From Macrostomum hystrix (Eukaryota; Platyhelminthes; Macrostomidae), in assembly GCA_950097015.1 (NCBI GenBank), contig CATNEN010000005.1, forward strand, positions 1,736,001 to 1,800,000: DNA of 64,000 nucleotides, read 5' to 3'. Within the stretch, counting starts at the first letter, position 1, and the number at the start of each line of letters is the position of its first letter. Positions 12,201 to 23,010 of this stretch are shown one piece after another. Under the pieces are notes generated by a model that saw only the letters and a list, made by a program, of their open reading frames with translations, made no database searches and had not been told where the DNA came from. Made by a program: the position numbers and the translations under genes.

Positions 12201-15200
12201 ATTCAATTAAAGGGACTGGGATTCAATTAAAGGGATTGGGATTCAATTAAAGGGATTGGGATTCAATTAAAGGGACTGGGATTCAATTAAAGGGATTCTG
12301 ATTCAATTAAAGGGATTGGGATTCAATTAAAGGGATTGGGATTCAATTAAAGGGATTGGGATTCAATTAAAGGGATTGGGATTCAATTAAAGGGATTGGG
12401 ATTCAATTAAAGGGATTGGGATTCAATTAAAGGGATTCTGATTCAATTAAAGGGATTGGGATTCAATTAAAGGGATTGGGATTCAATTAAAGGGATTGGG
12501 ATTCAATTAAAGGGATTGGGATTCAATTAAAGGGATTGGGATTCAATTAAAGGGATTGGGATTCAATTAAAGGGATTGGGATTCAATTAAAGGGATTGGG
12601 ATTCAATTAAAGGGATTGGGATTCAATTAAAGGGATTGGGATTCAATTAAAGGGATTGGGATTCAATGGAAGGGATTGGGATTCAATCGAACGGATTGGG
12701 ATTCAATTGGGATTGGGATTAGGATTGGAATTTCTTTAATGGGATTGGCATTCTATTAAAATGATTGGTATTTAATATTAGAGTGATTGGGATTACTTTA
12801 GATAAATTTGGATTCAGTTTAAGGGATTAGGATTCGAGTTTCAGGATTTAGATTTGATTTTAGGGATTAGGATTATATTGAAAATCACAATTTTATGTAA
12901 GGATTTGTACTTCATTTTCGGTTTTCTACTTAACTTACTTTAATGCTATACTTTTTCATGACAGTCACAAACTATTTGACAATTTCGAATACCAGTTTGA
13001 GCACAGTATTTGAGCGCACGCCAATCGCATTACGCAGGTTGGCAGCCTAGAAATTGTCGACCTGCTGCTAGAGCGGGGCGCCAATCCTTTGGCTCGCATG
13101 GTCACCGGGGATCGAGCCGGCATCCTTCCAGTCCACCTGGCCTCCGAAACTGGCCACCTGGACGTCATCAAACGCTTCCTGGACATTGGCGTTGATGTCA
13201 ACGCTCAGGAGGACTGCGGCCTGACCTGCCTGCACTACGCGGCCAACGGTGGCAAGGCGGACATCATCAGGCTGCTGTTGGAGCGCGGCGCCAGGGTTGA
13301 TCTGAAAGCTGCCTACGATGACGGTGAGGCCTCGATGGTGGGACAGAGGTAGAATGATGAAGATTGTGAGAACTAGAGAAGGTAGATTTTGAGAATTAGA
13401 GTATGAAGATTATGATAAATAGATAATTTGAAGTAGATTGAGTAGAGTGAGAGAAGCAGATTGGGCAGATTGGGAGAAGTAGATTGGGTAGATTGGGAGA
13501 GGTAGATTGGGTAGATTGGGAGAGGTAGATTGGGCAGATTGAGAGAAGTAGATTGGTTAGATTGTAAGATTGTAAGTTAAGCGGTAGATAAAAAAATTAT
13601 CAAGGGATTAGGAGGCCGAGTTGTTAATGTATTAAGAAGCCGAGCTGTTAAGGGATTATGAAGCTGAGCTGTTAAGGGATTAAGAGGACGATTTATTAAG
13701 GGGTTAAAAGGTCGAGTTAAGGAAATAAGAGGCCGAGATGTTATTGGAATATGAGGACGAATTGTTAAGGGATTAAGAGGCTCAGTTTTTATTTGATTAA
13801 GCGGTCGATTTGTTAAGGGATTATGTGGCCGAGTTGTTAAGAGATTAAGAGGCCGAGTTGTTAAAAAGGATTAAGAGGCCGAGTTGTTAAGGGATTAAGA
13901 GGCCGAGTTGTTAAGGGATTAAGAGGCCGAGTTGTTAAAAAGGATTAAGAGGCCGATTTGTTAAAAGGGATTAAGAGGCCGAGTTGTTAAAAAAGGATTA
14001 AGAGGCCGAGTTGTTAAAAAGGATTAAGAGGCCGGGTTGTTAAAAAGGATTAAGAGGCCGAGTTGTTAAGGGATTAAGAGGCCAAGTTATTAAGGGATTA
14101 AGAGGCCGAGTTGTTAAGGGATTAAGAGGCCGAGTTGTTAAGGGATTAAGAGGCCGAGTTATGAGGGGATTTAGGCATCAAGCAACTAAATGAATAATTT
14201 CGCCTACGACGACGACAGGCAATCGAGTCGACGTGCTGCCCCTGCACATGGCCTGCGAGAAGGGTCACGCCGAATGCGCCCGCCTCCTAGTTGAAGCCGG
14301 CAGTCCGCTGGACGCCACCCTGTTTCGCAATCGCCGGGGCAGCATCACGCCTCTGTACTTGGCCGTAGCCGAGAACAATCCCGAGGTGGTGTCGGTCTTG
14401 TTGGCGGCCGGAGCCGACGTCAACATTCAGGACGGCATCGGCGCCGCGCCGTTGCATATCGCCTGTCAGAGAGGCTATCATGACATCTTCTGCCAGCTGC
14501 TGAGTCATCCGGGAGTCGATATCAACATCGGCACATTCAACTGCGTTACGCCCATTCACATTGTGTCCGAGAAGGGCCATTTCGATATGGCCATGTGGCT
14601 CATTGCGCGCGGTGTTCACGTTAATCCTCTGTGCCGAATCAAAGACGTTCACTCCGGCCAAATGTCCGAGGACATTATTCCCCTGAATCAGGCTTGCGGC
14701 TTTGGACACCTGCAGATTGTCCGGCTGCTGCTTCAGGTGAGTGACAGGCTCTTGTATCGAGAGTGACAGGCTCTTGTTTCCAGAGTGATGGGCTCTGTTT
14801 GGAAGAGTCAAGGCTCTGTTTTTAAGAGTGACAGGCTCTGTTTGAAGAAGTCATAGGCTCTGTTTTTAAGAGAGACAAGCTCTGTTCAAGGAGACAGGCT
14901 CTTATGGGAGAGTGACAGGCTGCGATTAGAGTGACAGGCTGTGATTGGAGTGACAGGCTGTGATTAGAGTGACAGGCTGTGATTAGCGTGGCACACTGTG
15001 ATTCGAGTGACAGACTGTGATTGGAGTGACAGGCTGTGATTAGAGTGACAGGCTGTGATTAGCGTGGTACACTGTGATTCGAGTGACAGGCTGTGATTGA
15101 GTGACAGGCTTTGATTGAGTGACAGGCTGTGATTAGAGTGACAGGCTGTGATTAGAGTGACACACTGTGATTCGAGTGACAGGCTGTGATTGAGTGACAG

Positions 15201-17682
15201 GCTGTGATTGAGTGACAGGCTGTGTTTAGAGTTACAGGCTGTGTTTAGAGTGACACACTGTGATTCGAGTGACAGGCTGTGATTGAGTGACAGGCTGTGT
15301 TTAGAGTGACAGGCTGTGATTGAGTGACAGGCTGTGATTGAGTGACAGGCTGTGTTTAGAGTTACAGGCTGTGTTTAGAGTGACACACTGTGATTCGAGT
15401 GACAGGCTGTGATTGAGTGACAGGCTGTGTTTAGAGTGACAGGCTGTGTTTAGAGTGACAGGCTGTGATTGAGTGACAGGCTGTGATTGAGTGACAGGCT
15501 GTGATTGAGTGACAGGCTGTGATTAGAGTGACAGGCTGTGATTGAGTGACAGGCTGTGTTTAGAGTGACAGGCTGTGATTAGAGTGACAGGCTGTGATTG
15601 AGTGACAGGCTGTGATTAGAGTGACAGGCTGTGATTAGAGTGACAGGCTGTGTTTAGAGTGGCAGGCTGTGATTAGAGTGACAGGCTGTGATTGAGTGAC
15701 AGGCTGTGATTGAGTGACAGGCTGTGTTTAGAGTGACAGGCTGTGATTAGAGTGACAGGCTGTGATTGAGTGACAGGCTGTGATTAGAGTGACAGGCTGT
15801 GATTAGAGTGACAGGCTGTGTTTAGAGTGACAGGCTGTGATTAGAGTGACAGGCTGTGATTAGAGTGACAGGCTGTGATTAGAGTGACAGGCTGTGATTG
15901 AGTGACAGGCTGTGATTAGCGTGACATGCCGTGTTTAGCGTGACATGGTCCTCTGCATCACAACACTCGCAAATTGCAGAGTGGAGCGGACGTTCATCAC
16001 GGTGAGAATTTCGAAGGTCGCCGAGGCATCACCAGCATTCACTGCGCCGCCATCCGTGGCCGGCATCACGTGGTGCCGTTATTAAAAGAATTTGGCGCCG
16101 ATTTGAATGCCCGCGACGAGCTCGGCTGGTGCCCGCTGCACTGGGCTGTACACGAGAGATTCTATGACACTGTCCTGCTGCTGCTGCAGAATGGCGCTGA
16201 TCCCAGTCTTGTCAATCAGGTCTGTGCAGCCCTAGATGACATCTCACCCCAGTTTCTATCAAATCTCACCCCAGTTTCTCTCTAATCTCACCCCACTTTC
16301 TATCAAATCTCACCCCAGTTTCTCTCTAATCTCACCCCACTTTCTATCAAATCTCACCCCAGTTTCTCTCTAATCTCACCCCAGTTTCTATCTAATCTCA
16401 CTCCAGTTTCTATCTAATCTCACCCCAACTTTTATCTAATCTCACCCCAGTTTTTATCTAATCTCACCCCAGTTTCTAAATAATCTCACCCCAGTTTCTT
16501 TCTAATCTCACCCCTGTTTGTCTTATCTCACCCCAGTTTCTATTTAATCTAACTCCAGTTTTTATCTAATCTCACCCCAGTTTCTATCAAATCTCACTCC
16601 AGTTTCTATCTAATCTCACTCCAGTTTTTATCTAATCTCACCCCAGTTTTTATCTAATCTCACCCCAGTTTCTAAATAATCTCACCCCAGTTTCTTTCTA
16701 ATCTCACCCCTGTTTGTCTTATCTCACCCCAGTTTCTATCTAATCTCACTCCAGTTTCTATTTAATCTCACTCTAGTTTCTATCTAATCGCACCCCAGTT
16801 TTTATCTAATCTGACCCCAGTTTTTATCTAATCGGACCCCAGTTTCTAAATAATCTCACCCCAGTTTCTATCTAATCTCACCCCAGTTTTTATCTAATCT
16901 GACCCCAGTTTCTATCTAATCTCACCCCAGTTTTTATCTAATCTGACCCCAGTTTTTATCTAATCTCACCCCAGTTTTTATCTAATCTGACCCCAGTTTC
17001 TATCTAATTTCACCCCAGTTTCTATCTAATCTCACCCCAGTTTCTATCTAATCTCACCCCAGTTTCTATCTAATCTCACCCCAGTTTTTATCTAATCTCA
17101 CTCCAGTTTTTATCTAATCTCACTCCAGTTTCCATCGAATCTCACCCCAGTTTCTATCTAATCTCACCCTAGTTTCTATCTAATTTCACCCCAGTTTCAT
17201 CTAATCTCACCCCACTTTTTATCTAATCTCACCCCAGTTTCTATATAATCTCTGATCAAAGTGGATTAAGTAGTGAAACGGGTCAACTCTTGCACTAAAC
17301 CTTTAGCCAGATTCCACGGCGATGCCACATTAATTTGGGGTGCAGCCGCGGAGAGAAGGCTTGGGGGCTTGTCGTGCAATTTACGCCATTGAGGGCCAAC
17401 CTTCAACGCACAGTGAAAGTGTAAACTGGCTGACGATGAGAAAGTCAGGGCAGATGTACACACCAGTGTGAGCGTGTGCCTGCGTTCGGTATCTGTGTGC
17501 TCAGGAGTCAGCGAAATGGGCAGAATCGCCTCCTATTGCTCACAGCCCACTATTATTGCTATGATTCCCATTCGCAGGCGGGTCAGAAACCAATTGAGTT
17601 CGCTACAACCAACGACATCACCTCTGTTCTGGAGAGATTTGAAGCTCAGCTAGCTAGCAGCAATGACAGCGAAATGTCATGA
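3227..17682 (+). CDS. Large ankyrin-repeat protein (11 coding exons)
   Basis: Exons 3227-3688, 3971-4237, 5513-6179, 7999-8115, 8478-8797, 9647-9960, 11554-12028, 13038-13323, 14219-14736, 15980-16219 and 17578-17682 join in frame through GT-AG introns (phases 0,0,1,1,0,2,0,1,0,0) into about 1256 aa. Ankyrin units run nearly end to end, e.g. GWTLLHYAVLCGHQDIASLL in exon 1 and NTPLHYAAQ opening exon 3; TPLH, G-ADVN and LLL signatures recur, roughly two dozen or more units. A polyGln run (about residues 143-153) lies at the exon 1/2 junction. No kinase, death, PH, SOCS or membrane domain is seen, so it is probably a soluble scaffold; partners are unknown. The ATG at 3227 sits 2 nt after an acceptor (ttttccag) and has G at +4, so a 5'UTR exon is expected upstream. 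Ankyrin-only proteins are too generic to name an orthologue. Confidence 0.9.
3713..3900 (+). repeat. Interspersed repeat, copy 1 (ankyrin intron 1)
   Basis: This stretch shares extended similarity in the same orientation with 17311-17525 in the last intron of the same gene. Both contain a gacgat(a/g)agaaagtcagggc block, then gatgtacacacc, tgtgcctgcgt, tgtgctcagga and agcgaaatgg in the same order. It has no coding potential. It is probably a dispersed non-autonomous element; its ends are undefined. Confidence 0.65.
4317..5412. repeat. 23-24-bp minisatellite in ankyrin intron 2
   Basis: More than 40 tandem copies of a unit like cagacaactaatgacccctt plus ta(c/g/t), varying in C-run length and one or two bases. 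It occupies most of the intron between exons 2 and 3. Confidence 0.93.
6205..7905. repeat. 45-bp minisatellite in ankyrin intron 3
   Basis: About 38 tandem copies of a roughly 45-bp unit (tgtcagctgatgtgctgaag, then aatcggagggtttttggtgtgggg, written as two adjoining parts). Because 45 is a multiple of three it gives long spurious frames (VSADVLKNRRVFGVG repeated). The array lies wholly between the exon 3 donor at 6180 and the exon 4 acceptor at 7998. Confidence 0.93.
8180..8440. repeat. Degenerate short tandem repeat in ankyrin intron 4
   Basis: Loosely repeated modules containing 'gttacactctgaaagtaacga' fragments, spaced about 30-60 bp apart. It looks like a decayed version of the arrays found in neighbouring introns. 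Confidence 0.6.
9040..9545. repeat. 17-bp minisatellite in ankyrin intron 5
   Basis: Tandem copies of ctcgcatatactactag with cat/cct variants. The array is split by an unrelated GC-rich segment at 9184-9270. Confidence 0.92.
9184..9270. other. GC-rich segment interrupting the 17-bp array
   Basis: About 87 bp unlike the flanking AT-rich units. It has potential hairpin arms (gcggca...tgccgc and gcctcc...ggaggc). No target duplication can be made out within the repeat. It is probably a small insertion or a trapped unique sequence; function unknown. Confidence 0.5.
10060..11460. repeat. 30-bp minisatellite in ankyrin intron 6 with higher-order repeat
   Basis: About 46 copies of a 30-bp unit (gagtgaaactatgcactaga plus gtgaccaaat), with a frequent gactacaa variant replacing gaccaaat. 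The variant order at 10501-10740 recurs at 10951-11190, an exact offset of 450 bp (15 units), showing a block duplication inside the array. It lies between the exon 6 donor (9961) and the exon 7 acceptor (11553). Confidence 0.94.
12190..12715. repeat. 20-bp minisatellite in ankyrin intron 7
   Basis: Highly uniform tandem copies of gggattgggattcaattaaa, about 25 units, with degenerate ggattaggattc-type sequence on both sides. Confidence 0.94.
13430..14175. repeat. Two adjacent minisatellites in ankyrin intron 8
   Basis: 13430-13560 is a short array of about 23-bp units built from gtagattgggtagattggga. From about 13600 to 14175 there is a 24-bp array with core aagaggccgagttgttaagg, more regular towards its 3' end and with A-run length variants. 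Confidence 0.9.
14737..15945. repeat. 18-20-bp minisatellite in ankyrin intron 9
   Basis: About 60 copies of gagtgacaggctgtgatta with one-base length variants (gattg, gtttag). The array begins immediately at the exon 9 donor (gtgagtgacaggctc), so the first units overlap the splice donor context. Confidence 0.93.
16237..17255. repeat. 22-bp minisatellite in ankyrin intron 10
   Basis: About 45 copies of tctaatctcaccccagtttc plus ta-type unit ends. Many units contain a pyrimidine tract followed by cag, the form of a 3' splice acceptor, yet the exon 11 acceptor used in the model lies outside the array at 17577. Confidence 0.93.
17311..17525 (+). repeat. Interspersed repeat, copy 2 (ankyrin intron 10)
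   Basis: Second copy of the dispersed sequence described at 3713-3900, same orientation, diverged by substitutions and small indels. It lies between the 22-bp array and the last coding exon. Confidence 0.65.
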
Positions 17683-17773
17683 GTATTCGGACTCAATCAT
17701 TGTTAGAATTCGACGACCAGAAACAGAATGGCTTCAAATCAACAGGAAATGCATTAATTAAACATTTTAACGA

Positions 17774-17779
17774 AATAAA
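17774..17779 (+). terminator. Poly(A) signal of the ankyrin gene
   Basis: AATAAA lies 92 bp after the TGA at 17680-17682, a normal distance for the end of the terminal exon. Confidence 0.7.
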
Positions 17780-18040
17780 ATCTATGTAAGCTACGGAGAA
17801 AAAGCTACTATGAGAATCAGCTCAAATTGTGCCTTTTTACTGCTTATTGTGCGCGCGTTTTCTGTCAATGACACTTTTTGTCGCTATATATAAAAATGCC
17901 GTTTTCTCCTAACTTCGCCAGTAGTAAGTAGCGATTTTTTTGTTTCTCTGTTTTTAGAAAATTAGAGTGTTTAGATAGAATAGCCTGCTTTATATTGATC
18001 AATTATTGTAGATTTTCTTTGTAAATTTGTTCTCCTAAGC

Positions 18041-18729
18041 CAGGGGTCGGCAAACTCCGGCCCGCGGGCCAGATGCGGCCCTCGAAGCTCCCAAATCCGG
18101 CCCGTTGCCCCTTCTGACATCTACAGTGTCCTGTTTCATCTCTCTCGTGTCTAATCTCTCCCGTGTCTCATCGCTCTCGTATCTAATCTCTCCCGTGTCT
18201 CATCTCTCCCGTGTCTAATCTCTTCTCTATCTCATCTCTCCCGTGTCTCATCTCTCCCGTCTCATCTCTCCCGTGTCTCATCTCTCTCGTGTCTCATCTC
18301 TCCCGTGTCTAATCTCTCCCGTGTCTCATCTCTCTCGTGTCTCATCTCTCCCGTGTCTAATCTCTCCCGTGTCTCATCTCTCTCGTGTCTCATCTCTCCC
18401 GTGTCTCATCTCTCCCGTGTCTCATCTCTCTCGTGTCTCATCTCTCCCGTGTCTCATCTCTCTCGTGTCTCATCTCTCCCGTGTCTCATCTCTCTCGTGT
18501 CTCATCTCTCCCGTGTCTAATCTCTCCCGTGTCTCATCTCTCTCGTGTCTCATCTCTCCCGTGTCTAATCTCTCCCGTGTCTCATCTCTCTCGTATCCCA
18601 TCTTTCCTGTGTCTCATCTCTCCCGTGTCTCATCTCTCCCCTATCTCATATTTATACAGTCAATGCGGCCCGCTGTCGTCTTTTAGGCTCTCTCTTTGGC
18701 CCGCCAGCAAATAAGTTTGCCTACCCCTG
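18041..18729. mobile_element. hAT-type MITE with 8-bp target duplication
   Basis: The left end begins CAGGGGTCGGCAAAC with cggcccgcgggccagatgcg just inside. The right end, read on the other strand, begins CAGGGGTAGGCAAAC and is also rich in cggcccgc-type motifs. Both sides are flanked by the same 8 bp, tcctaagc (18033-18040 and 18730-18737), the target size of hAT transposons. There is no transposase, and nearly the whole interior is a tandem array. This is a non-autonomous element mobilised in trans. Confidence 0.9.
18125..18655. repeat. 16-bp minisatellite inside the hAT MITE
   Basis: About 33 copies of a 16-bp unit (tctcatctctcccgtg with ctct, taat and tatc variants). It fills the space between the two hAT ends, so it either expanded after insertion or travelled with the element. 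Confidence 0.93.
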
Positions 18730-18737
18730 TCCTAAGC

Positions 18738-20083
18738 GCTTATACAACATATATAATATTGATCAGTTAAGAAAAATCAAACACTGTGATATGTTCTGTC
18801 TATTCGACTAAAACTATGCTTATAGTTTTTTTAACAAGAACTACTAAATTCTCAGTAGATTATTGTGTCTAACAATTGCTTTGATCTTGGATCTACGTAT
18901 CTTATCAGGTCATATATATATATATATATATTCTATTCTATCCCTGCTTATAAACCCTTAATTGGCTTATTGTTATAATGAAGATGTCTTCTATATTGTT
19001 ATGCAACACAATTGTTACACAAATTTGAGCGTGATTTCTGAACGAAATGAAAGTTGATTATCTGTGATTCTTATCTCTATGATTGATTACAAAATCTTTT
19101 ATTATAAACTTATCTATAACCATTCTCTTCGCTTTTTTCTCTGTCTGTCTCACTGTTTTTGTTTGTTTTAACTAGTATATACACACACACTACTGATGCT
19201 GTCTCCAAGTAGTAGTATGCAACTACTTGCTACCTACTAATATAATAAAATAAGCGGTTTGTGTTACTAAAAAATCAATGATTGATTTGATCGAAAATTT
19301 CTAAATTGTTTCTCTATTCAGTACCTCATTTTTTCTCTCTGTGCGTTATCTCTTCACAACTGTAATTTTAGTATGGCGTGTTTTAATATGATTGTCTGCA
19401 TGATAATAATATAAGTAATGGTGATTCTCATTTCTCTCTCTCGCTTTTGTTGTACTCGTAGCTGACTATTTGATTGCTTTTAGTGTTTTCTAGATTTGCT
19501 GTTTTTAGCGTCGTTTTTTGCTTTTGATTTCATTTTTAGCTAGCCATTTACTATGCACCCTACTATTCTAAGATTAAGGATAAGTAGTGTTTTTAAATAA
19601 TTGTTTGTTACTATTTCTTAGTGGGTTCTAGAATGTAGGATGGAAGCCAGTAGTTTTAACAAACAGTTTTTACCTATATTCTCTTACTGTAGGACTGTAA
19701 GACAATTAGGCTACCTGAAAATGTGTTAAACTGCTTCTGTCGTAGTTTTTAATTTGACTTTTTTAACCAGTTTTTTCTTGATTTCTTACTTTTTATCTTT
19801 GTTCAGCCAACTGAAACTATGTAACATATAAGTACTTGTAACATTAACTTAACTGGTCAATTCTTGCTATGTTATTTGGTTTGTGATAAGACAAACATTT
19901 TTAGTTGTATTGTTAACTTTTAACAAGTTGTTGGGGCATAAATTGTACACATGCCTAAGCGTATACAACTAAGTAAATTAAAAAATACATTTAAATATGG
20001 AAATCAAACTCAAACATAATGCTATTGTGTGCAGCGCGAGCAGCAAATCTATTTGAACATTAATTTTGTTTTAATGCTTCTAG
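18738..20083. other. AT-rich intergenic sequence
   Basis: No supported gene is found. There is an (AT)n tract near 18912-18930. If the exon at 20084 is real, its upstream exons should lie on the + strand in this stretch or further upstream, but I could not identify any. Confidence 0.55.
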
Positions 20084-20224
20084 TTAGGTGCGTTTTACTA
20101 TTTGGTAACGCAACCTGATCCTGAAGGAAATATCCAGATGATGACGGCTGTTCAGTCCATGGACTGGGGAGACGCCACACCCACCCACACAGCTGATGCT
20201 GGTACTTATTTAACTGGTGCATGA
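20084..20224 (+). CDS. Orphan candidate terminal exon (46 aa)
   Basis: After an acceptor-like ttaatgcttctag, a phase-0 frame of 46 codons runs to TGA at 20222-20224. It encodes a compositionally protein-like segment (GAFYYLVTQPDPEGNIQMM, later SMDWGDATPTHTADAGTYL), unlike the repetitive or AT-driven frames around it. I do not recognise the family. No ATG at a plausible start and no upstream partner exon were found, and no close AATAAA follows. It could be the last exon of a gene with long introns, an alternative last exon, or a relic. Confidence 0.4.
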   Translation, partial: LGAFYYLVTQPDPEGNIQMMTAVQSMDWGDATPTHTADAGTYLTGA

Positions 20225-20276
20225 AATGAAACAATGCAGAGTTAAGTGTATTGCTAGATTAGAGGAATTGTTCCAA

Positions 20277-20345
20277 TGGAGCCGGGAATCGAACCCCCTA
20301 CCTTTAAGTCGTGATTCCCAAGCTCTAATCACTAGGCTACAAGCC
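20277..20345 (-). mobile_element. tRNA-like SINE head or tRNA pseudogene
   Basis: On the - strand there is an A-box-like TAGCCTAGTGATTAGAGC and a good B box GGTTCGATTCC flanked by GGG/CCC, spaced as in tRNA. The 5' end does not pair with the 3' CGGCTCC, and the anticodon stem is broken, so a functional tRNA is unlikely. The upstream GGCTTGTAGCCTAG start is typical of tRNA-derived SINE heads. The body of the element is not defined, and the 33-bp array starts about 20 bp away. Confidence 0.6.
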
Positions 20346-20365
20346 GTTTAGAAAGTTAATTTTCC

Positions 20366-23010
20366 CAACAGCCCCTGATCCTTCAGGTGACTATTTACCA
20401 ACAGCCCCTGATCCTTTAGGTAACCATTTCCCAACAGCCCCTGATCCTTCAGGTGACCATTTCCCAACAGCCCCTGATCCTTCAGGTGACCATTTCCGAA
20501 CAGCCCCTGATCCTTCAGGTGGTGCTTTCCCTACAGCCCCTGATCCTTCAGGTGACCATTTCCCTACAGCCCCTGATCCTTCAGGTGACCATTTCCCAAC
20601 AGCCCCTGATCCTTCAGGTGACCATTTCCGAACAGCCCCTGATCCTTCAGGTGGTGCTTTCCCTACAGCCCCTGATCCTTCAGGTGACCATTTCCCAACA
20701 GCCCCTGATCTTTCAGGTGACCATTTCCGAACAGCCCCTGATCCTTCAGGTGGTGCTTTCCCTACAGCCCCTGATCCTTCAGGTGACCATTTCCCAACAG
20801 CCCCTGATCCTTCAGGTGACCATTTCCGAACAGCCCCTGATCCTTCAGGTGACCATTTCCCAACAGCCCCTGATCCTTCAAGTGGTGCTTTCCCAACAGC
20901 CCCTGATCCTTCAGGTGACCATTTCCCAACAACCCCTGATCCTTTAGGTAACCATTTCCCAACAGCCCCTTATCCTTCAGGTGGTGCTTTCCCAACAGCC
21001 CCTGATCCTTCAGGTGACCATTTCCCAACAGCCCCTGATCCTTCAGGTGACCATTTCCCAACAGCCCCTGATCCTTCAGGTGACCATTTCCCAACAGCCC
21101 CTGATCCTTCAGGTGACTATTTACCAACAGCCCCTGATCCTTCAGGTAACCATTTCCCAACAGCCCCTTATCCTTCAGGTGGTGCTTTCCCAACAGCCCC
21201 TGATCCTTCAGGTGACCATTTCCCAACAGCCCCTGATCCTTCAGGTGACTATTTACCAACAGCCCCTGATCCTTCAGGTAACCATTTCCCAACAGCCCCT
21301 GATCCTTCAAGTGGTGCTTTCCCAACAGCCCCTGATCCTTCAGGTGACCATTTCCCAACAACCCCTGATCCTTTAGGTAACCATTTCCCAACAGCCCCTT
21401 ATCCTTCAGGTGGTGCTTTCCCAACAGCCCCTGATCCTTCAGGTGACCATTTCCCAACAGCCCCTGATCCTTCAGGTGACCATTTCCGAACAGCCCCTGA
21501 TCCTTCAGGTGGTGCTTTCCCAACAGCCCCTGATCCTTCAGGTGACCATTTCCCAACAGCCCCTGATCCTTCAGGTGACCATTTCCCAACAACCCCTGAT
21601 CCTTTAGGTAACCATTTCCCAACAGCCCCTTATCCTTCAGGTGGTGCTTTCCCAACAGCCCCTGATCCTTCAGGTGACCATTTCCGAACAGCCCCTGATC
21701 CTTCAGGTGGTGCTTTCCCTACAGCCCCTGATCCTTCAGGTGACCATTTCCCAACAGCCCCTGATCCTTCAGGTGACCATTTCCGAACAGCCCCTGATCC
21801 TTCAGGTGGTGCTTTCCCAACAGCCCCTGATCCTTCAGGTGATCATTTCCGAACAGCCCCTGATCCTTCAGGTGACCATTTCCCAACAGCCCCTGATCCT
21901 TCAGGTGACTATTTACCAACAGCCCCTGATCCTTCAGGTAACCATTTCCCAACAGCCCCTGATCCTTCAGGTGACCATTTCCCAACAGCCCCTGATCCTT
22001 CAGGTGACCATTTCCCAACAGCCCCTGATCCTTCAGGTGACCATTTCCCAACAGCCCCTGATCCTTCAGGTGACCATTTCCCAACAGCCCCTGATCCTTC
22101 AGGTGACCATTTCCCAACAGCCCCTGATCTTTCAGGTGACCATTTCCCAACAGCCCCTGATCCTTCAGGTGACCATTTCCCAACAGCCCCTGATCCTTCA
22201 GGTGACCATTTCCCAACAGCCCCTGATCCTTCAGGTGACCATTTCCCAACAGCCCCTGATCCTTCAGGTGACCACTTCCCAACAGCCCCTGATCCTTCAG
22301 GTGACCATTTCCCAACAGCCCCTGATCTTTCAGGTGACCATTTCCCAACAGCCCCTGATCCTTCAGGTGACCATTTCCCAACAGCCCCTGATCCTTCAGG
22401 TGACCACTTCCCAACAGCCCCTGATCCTTCAGGTGACCATTTCCCAACAGCCCCTGATCTTTCAGGTGACCATTTCCCAACAGCCCCTGATCTTTCAGGT
22501 GACCACTTCCCAACAGCCCCTGATCCTTCAGGTGACCATTTCCCAACAGCCCCTGATCTTTCAGGTGACCATTTCCCAACAGCCCCTGATCCTTCAGGTG
22601 ACCATTTCCCAACAGCCCCTGATCCTTCAGGTGACCATTTCCCAACAGCCCCTGATCCTTCAGGTGACCACTTCCCAACAGCCCCTGATCCTTCAGGTGA
22701 CCATTTCCCAACAGCCCCTGATCTTTCAGGTGACCATTTCCCAACAGCCCCTGATCTTTCAGGTGACCATTTCCCAACAGCCCCTGATCCTTCAGGTGAC
22801 CATTTCCCAACAGCCCCTGATCCTTCAGGTGACCATTTCCCAACAGCCCCTGATCCTTCAGGTGACCATTTCCCAACAGCCCCTGATCCTTCAGGTGACC
22901 ACTTCCCAACAGCCCCTGATCCTTCAGGTGACCATTTCCCAACAGCCCCTGATCTTTCAGGTGACCATTTCCCAACAGCCCCTGATCTTTCAGGTGACTA
23001 TTTACCAGCA
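20366..23010. repeat. Large 33-bp minisatellite array
   Basis: About 80 copies of a 33-bp unit (acagcccctgatccttcagg plus tgaccatttccca). The 5' half mixes unit variants (ggtgctttccc, accatttccga, actatttacca); the 3' half from about 21,950 is much more homogeneous, indicating recent expansion at that end. Long frames on both strands (QQPLILQVTIS; HLKDQGLLGNG) arise only because 33 is a multiple of three. Confidence 0.95.

Noticed and set aside
20277-20345. Functional tRNA gene on the - strand
   Set aside because: Acceptor stem ends do not pair and the anticodon stem is broken; kept only as a SINE head or pseudogene.
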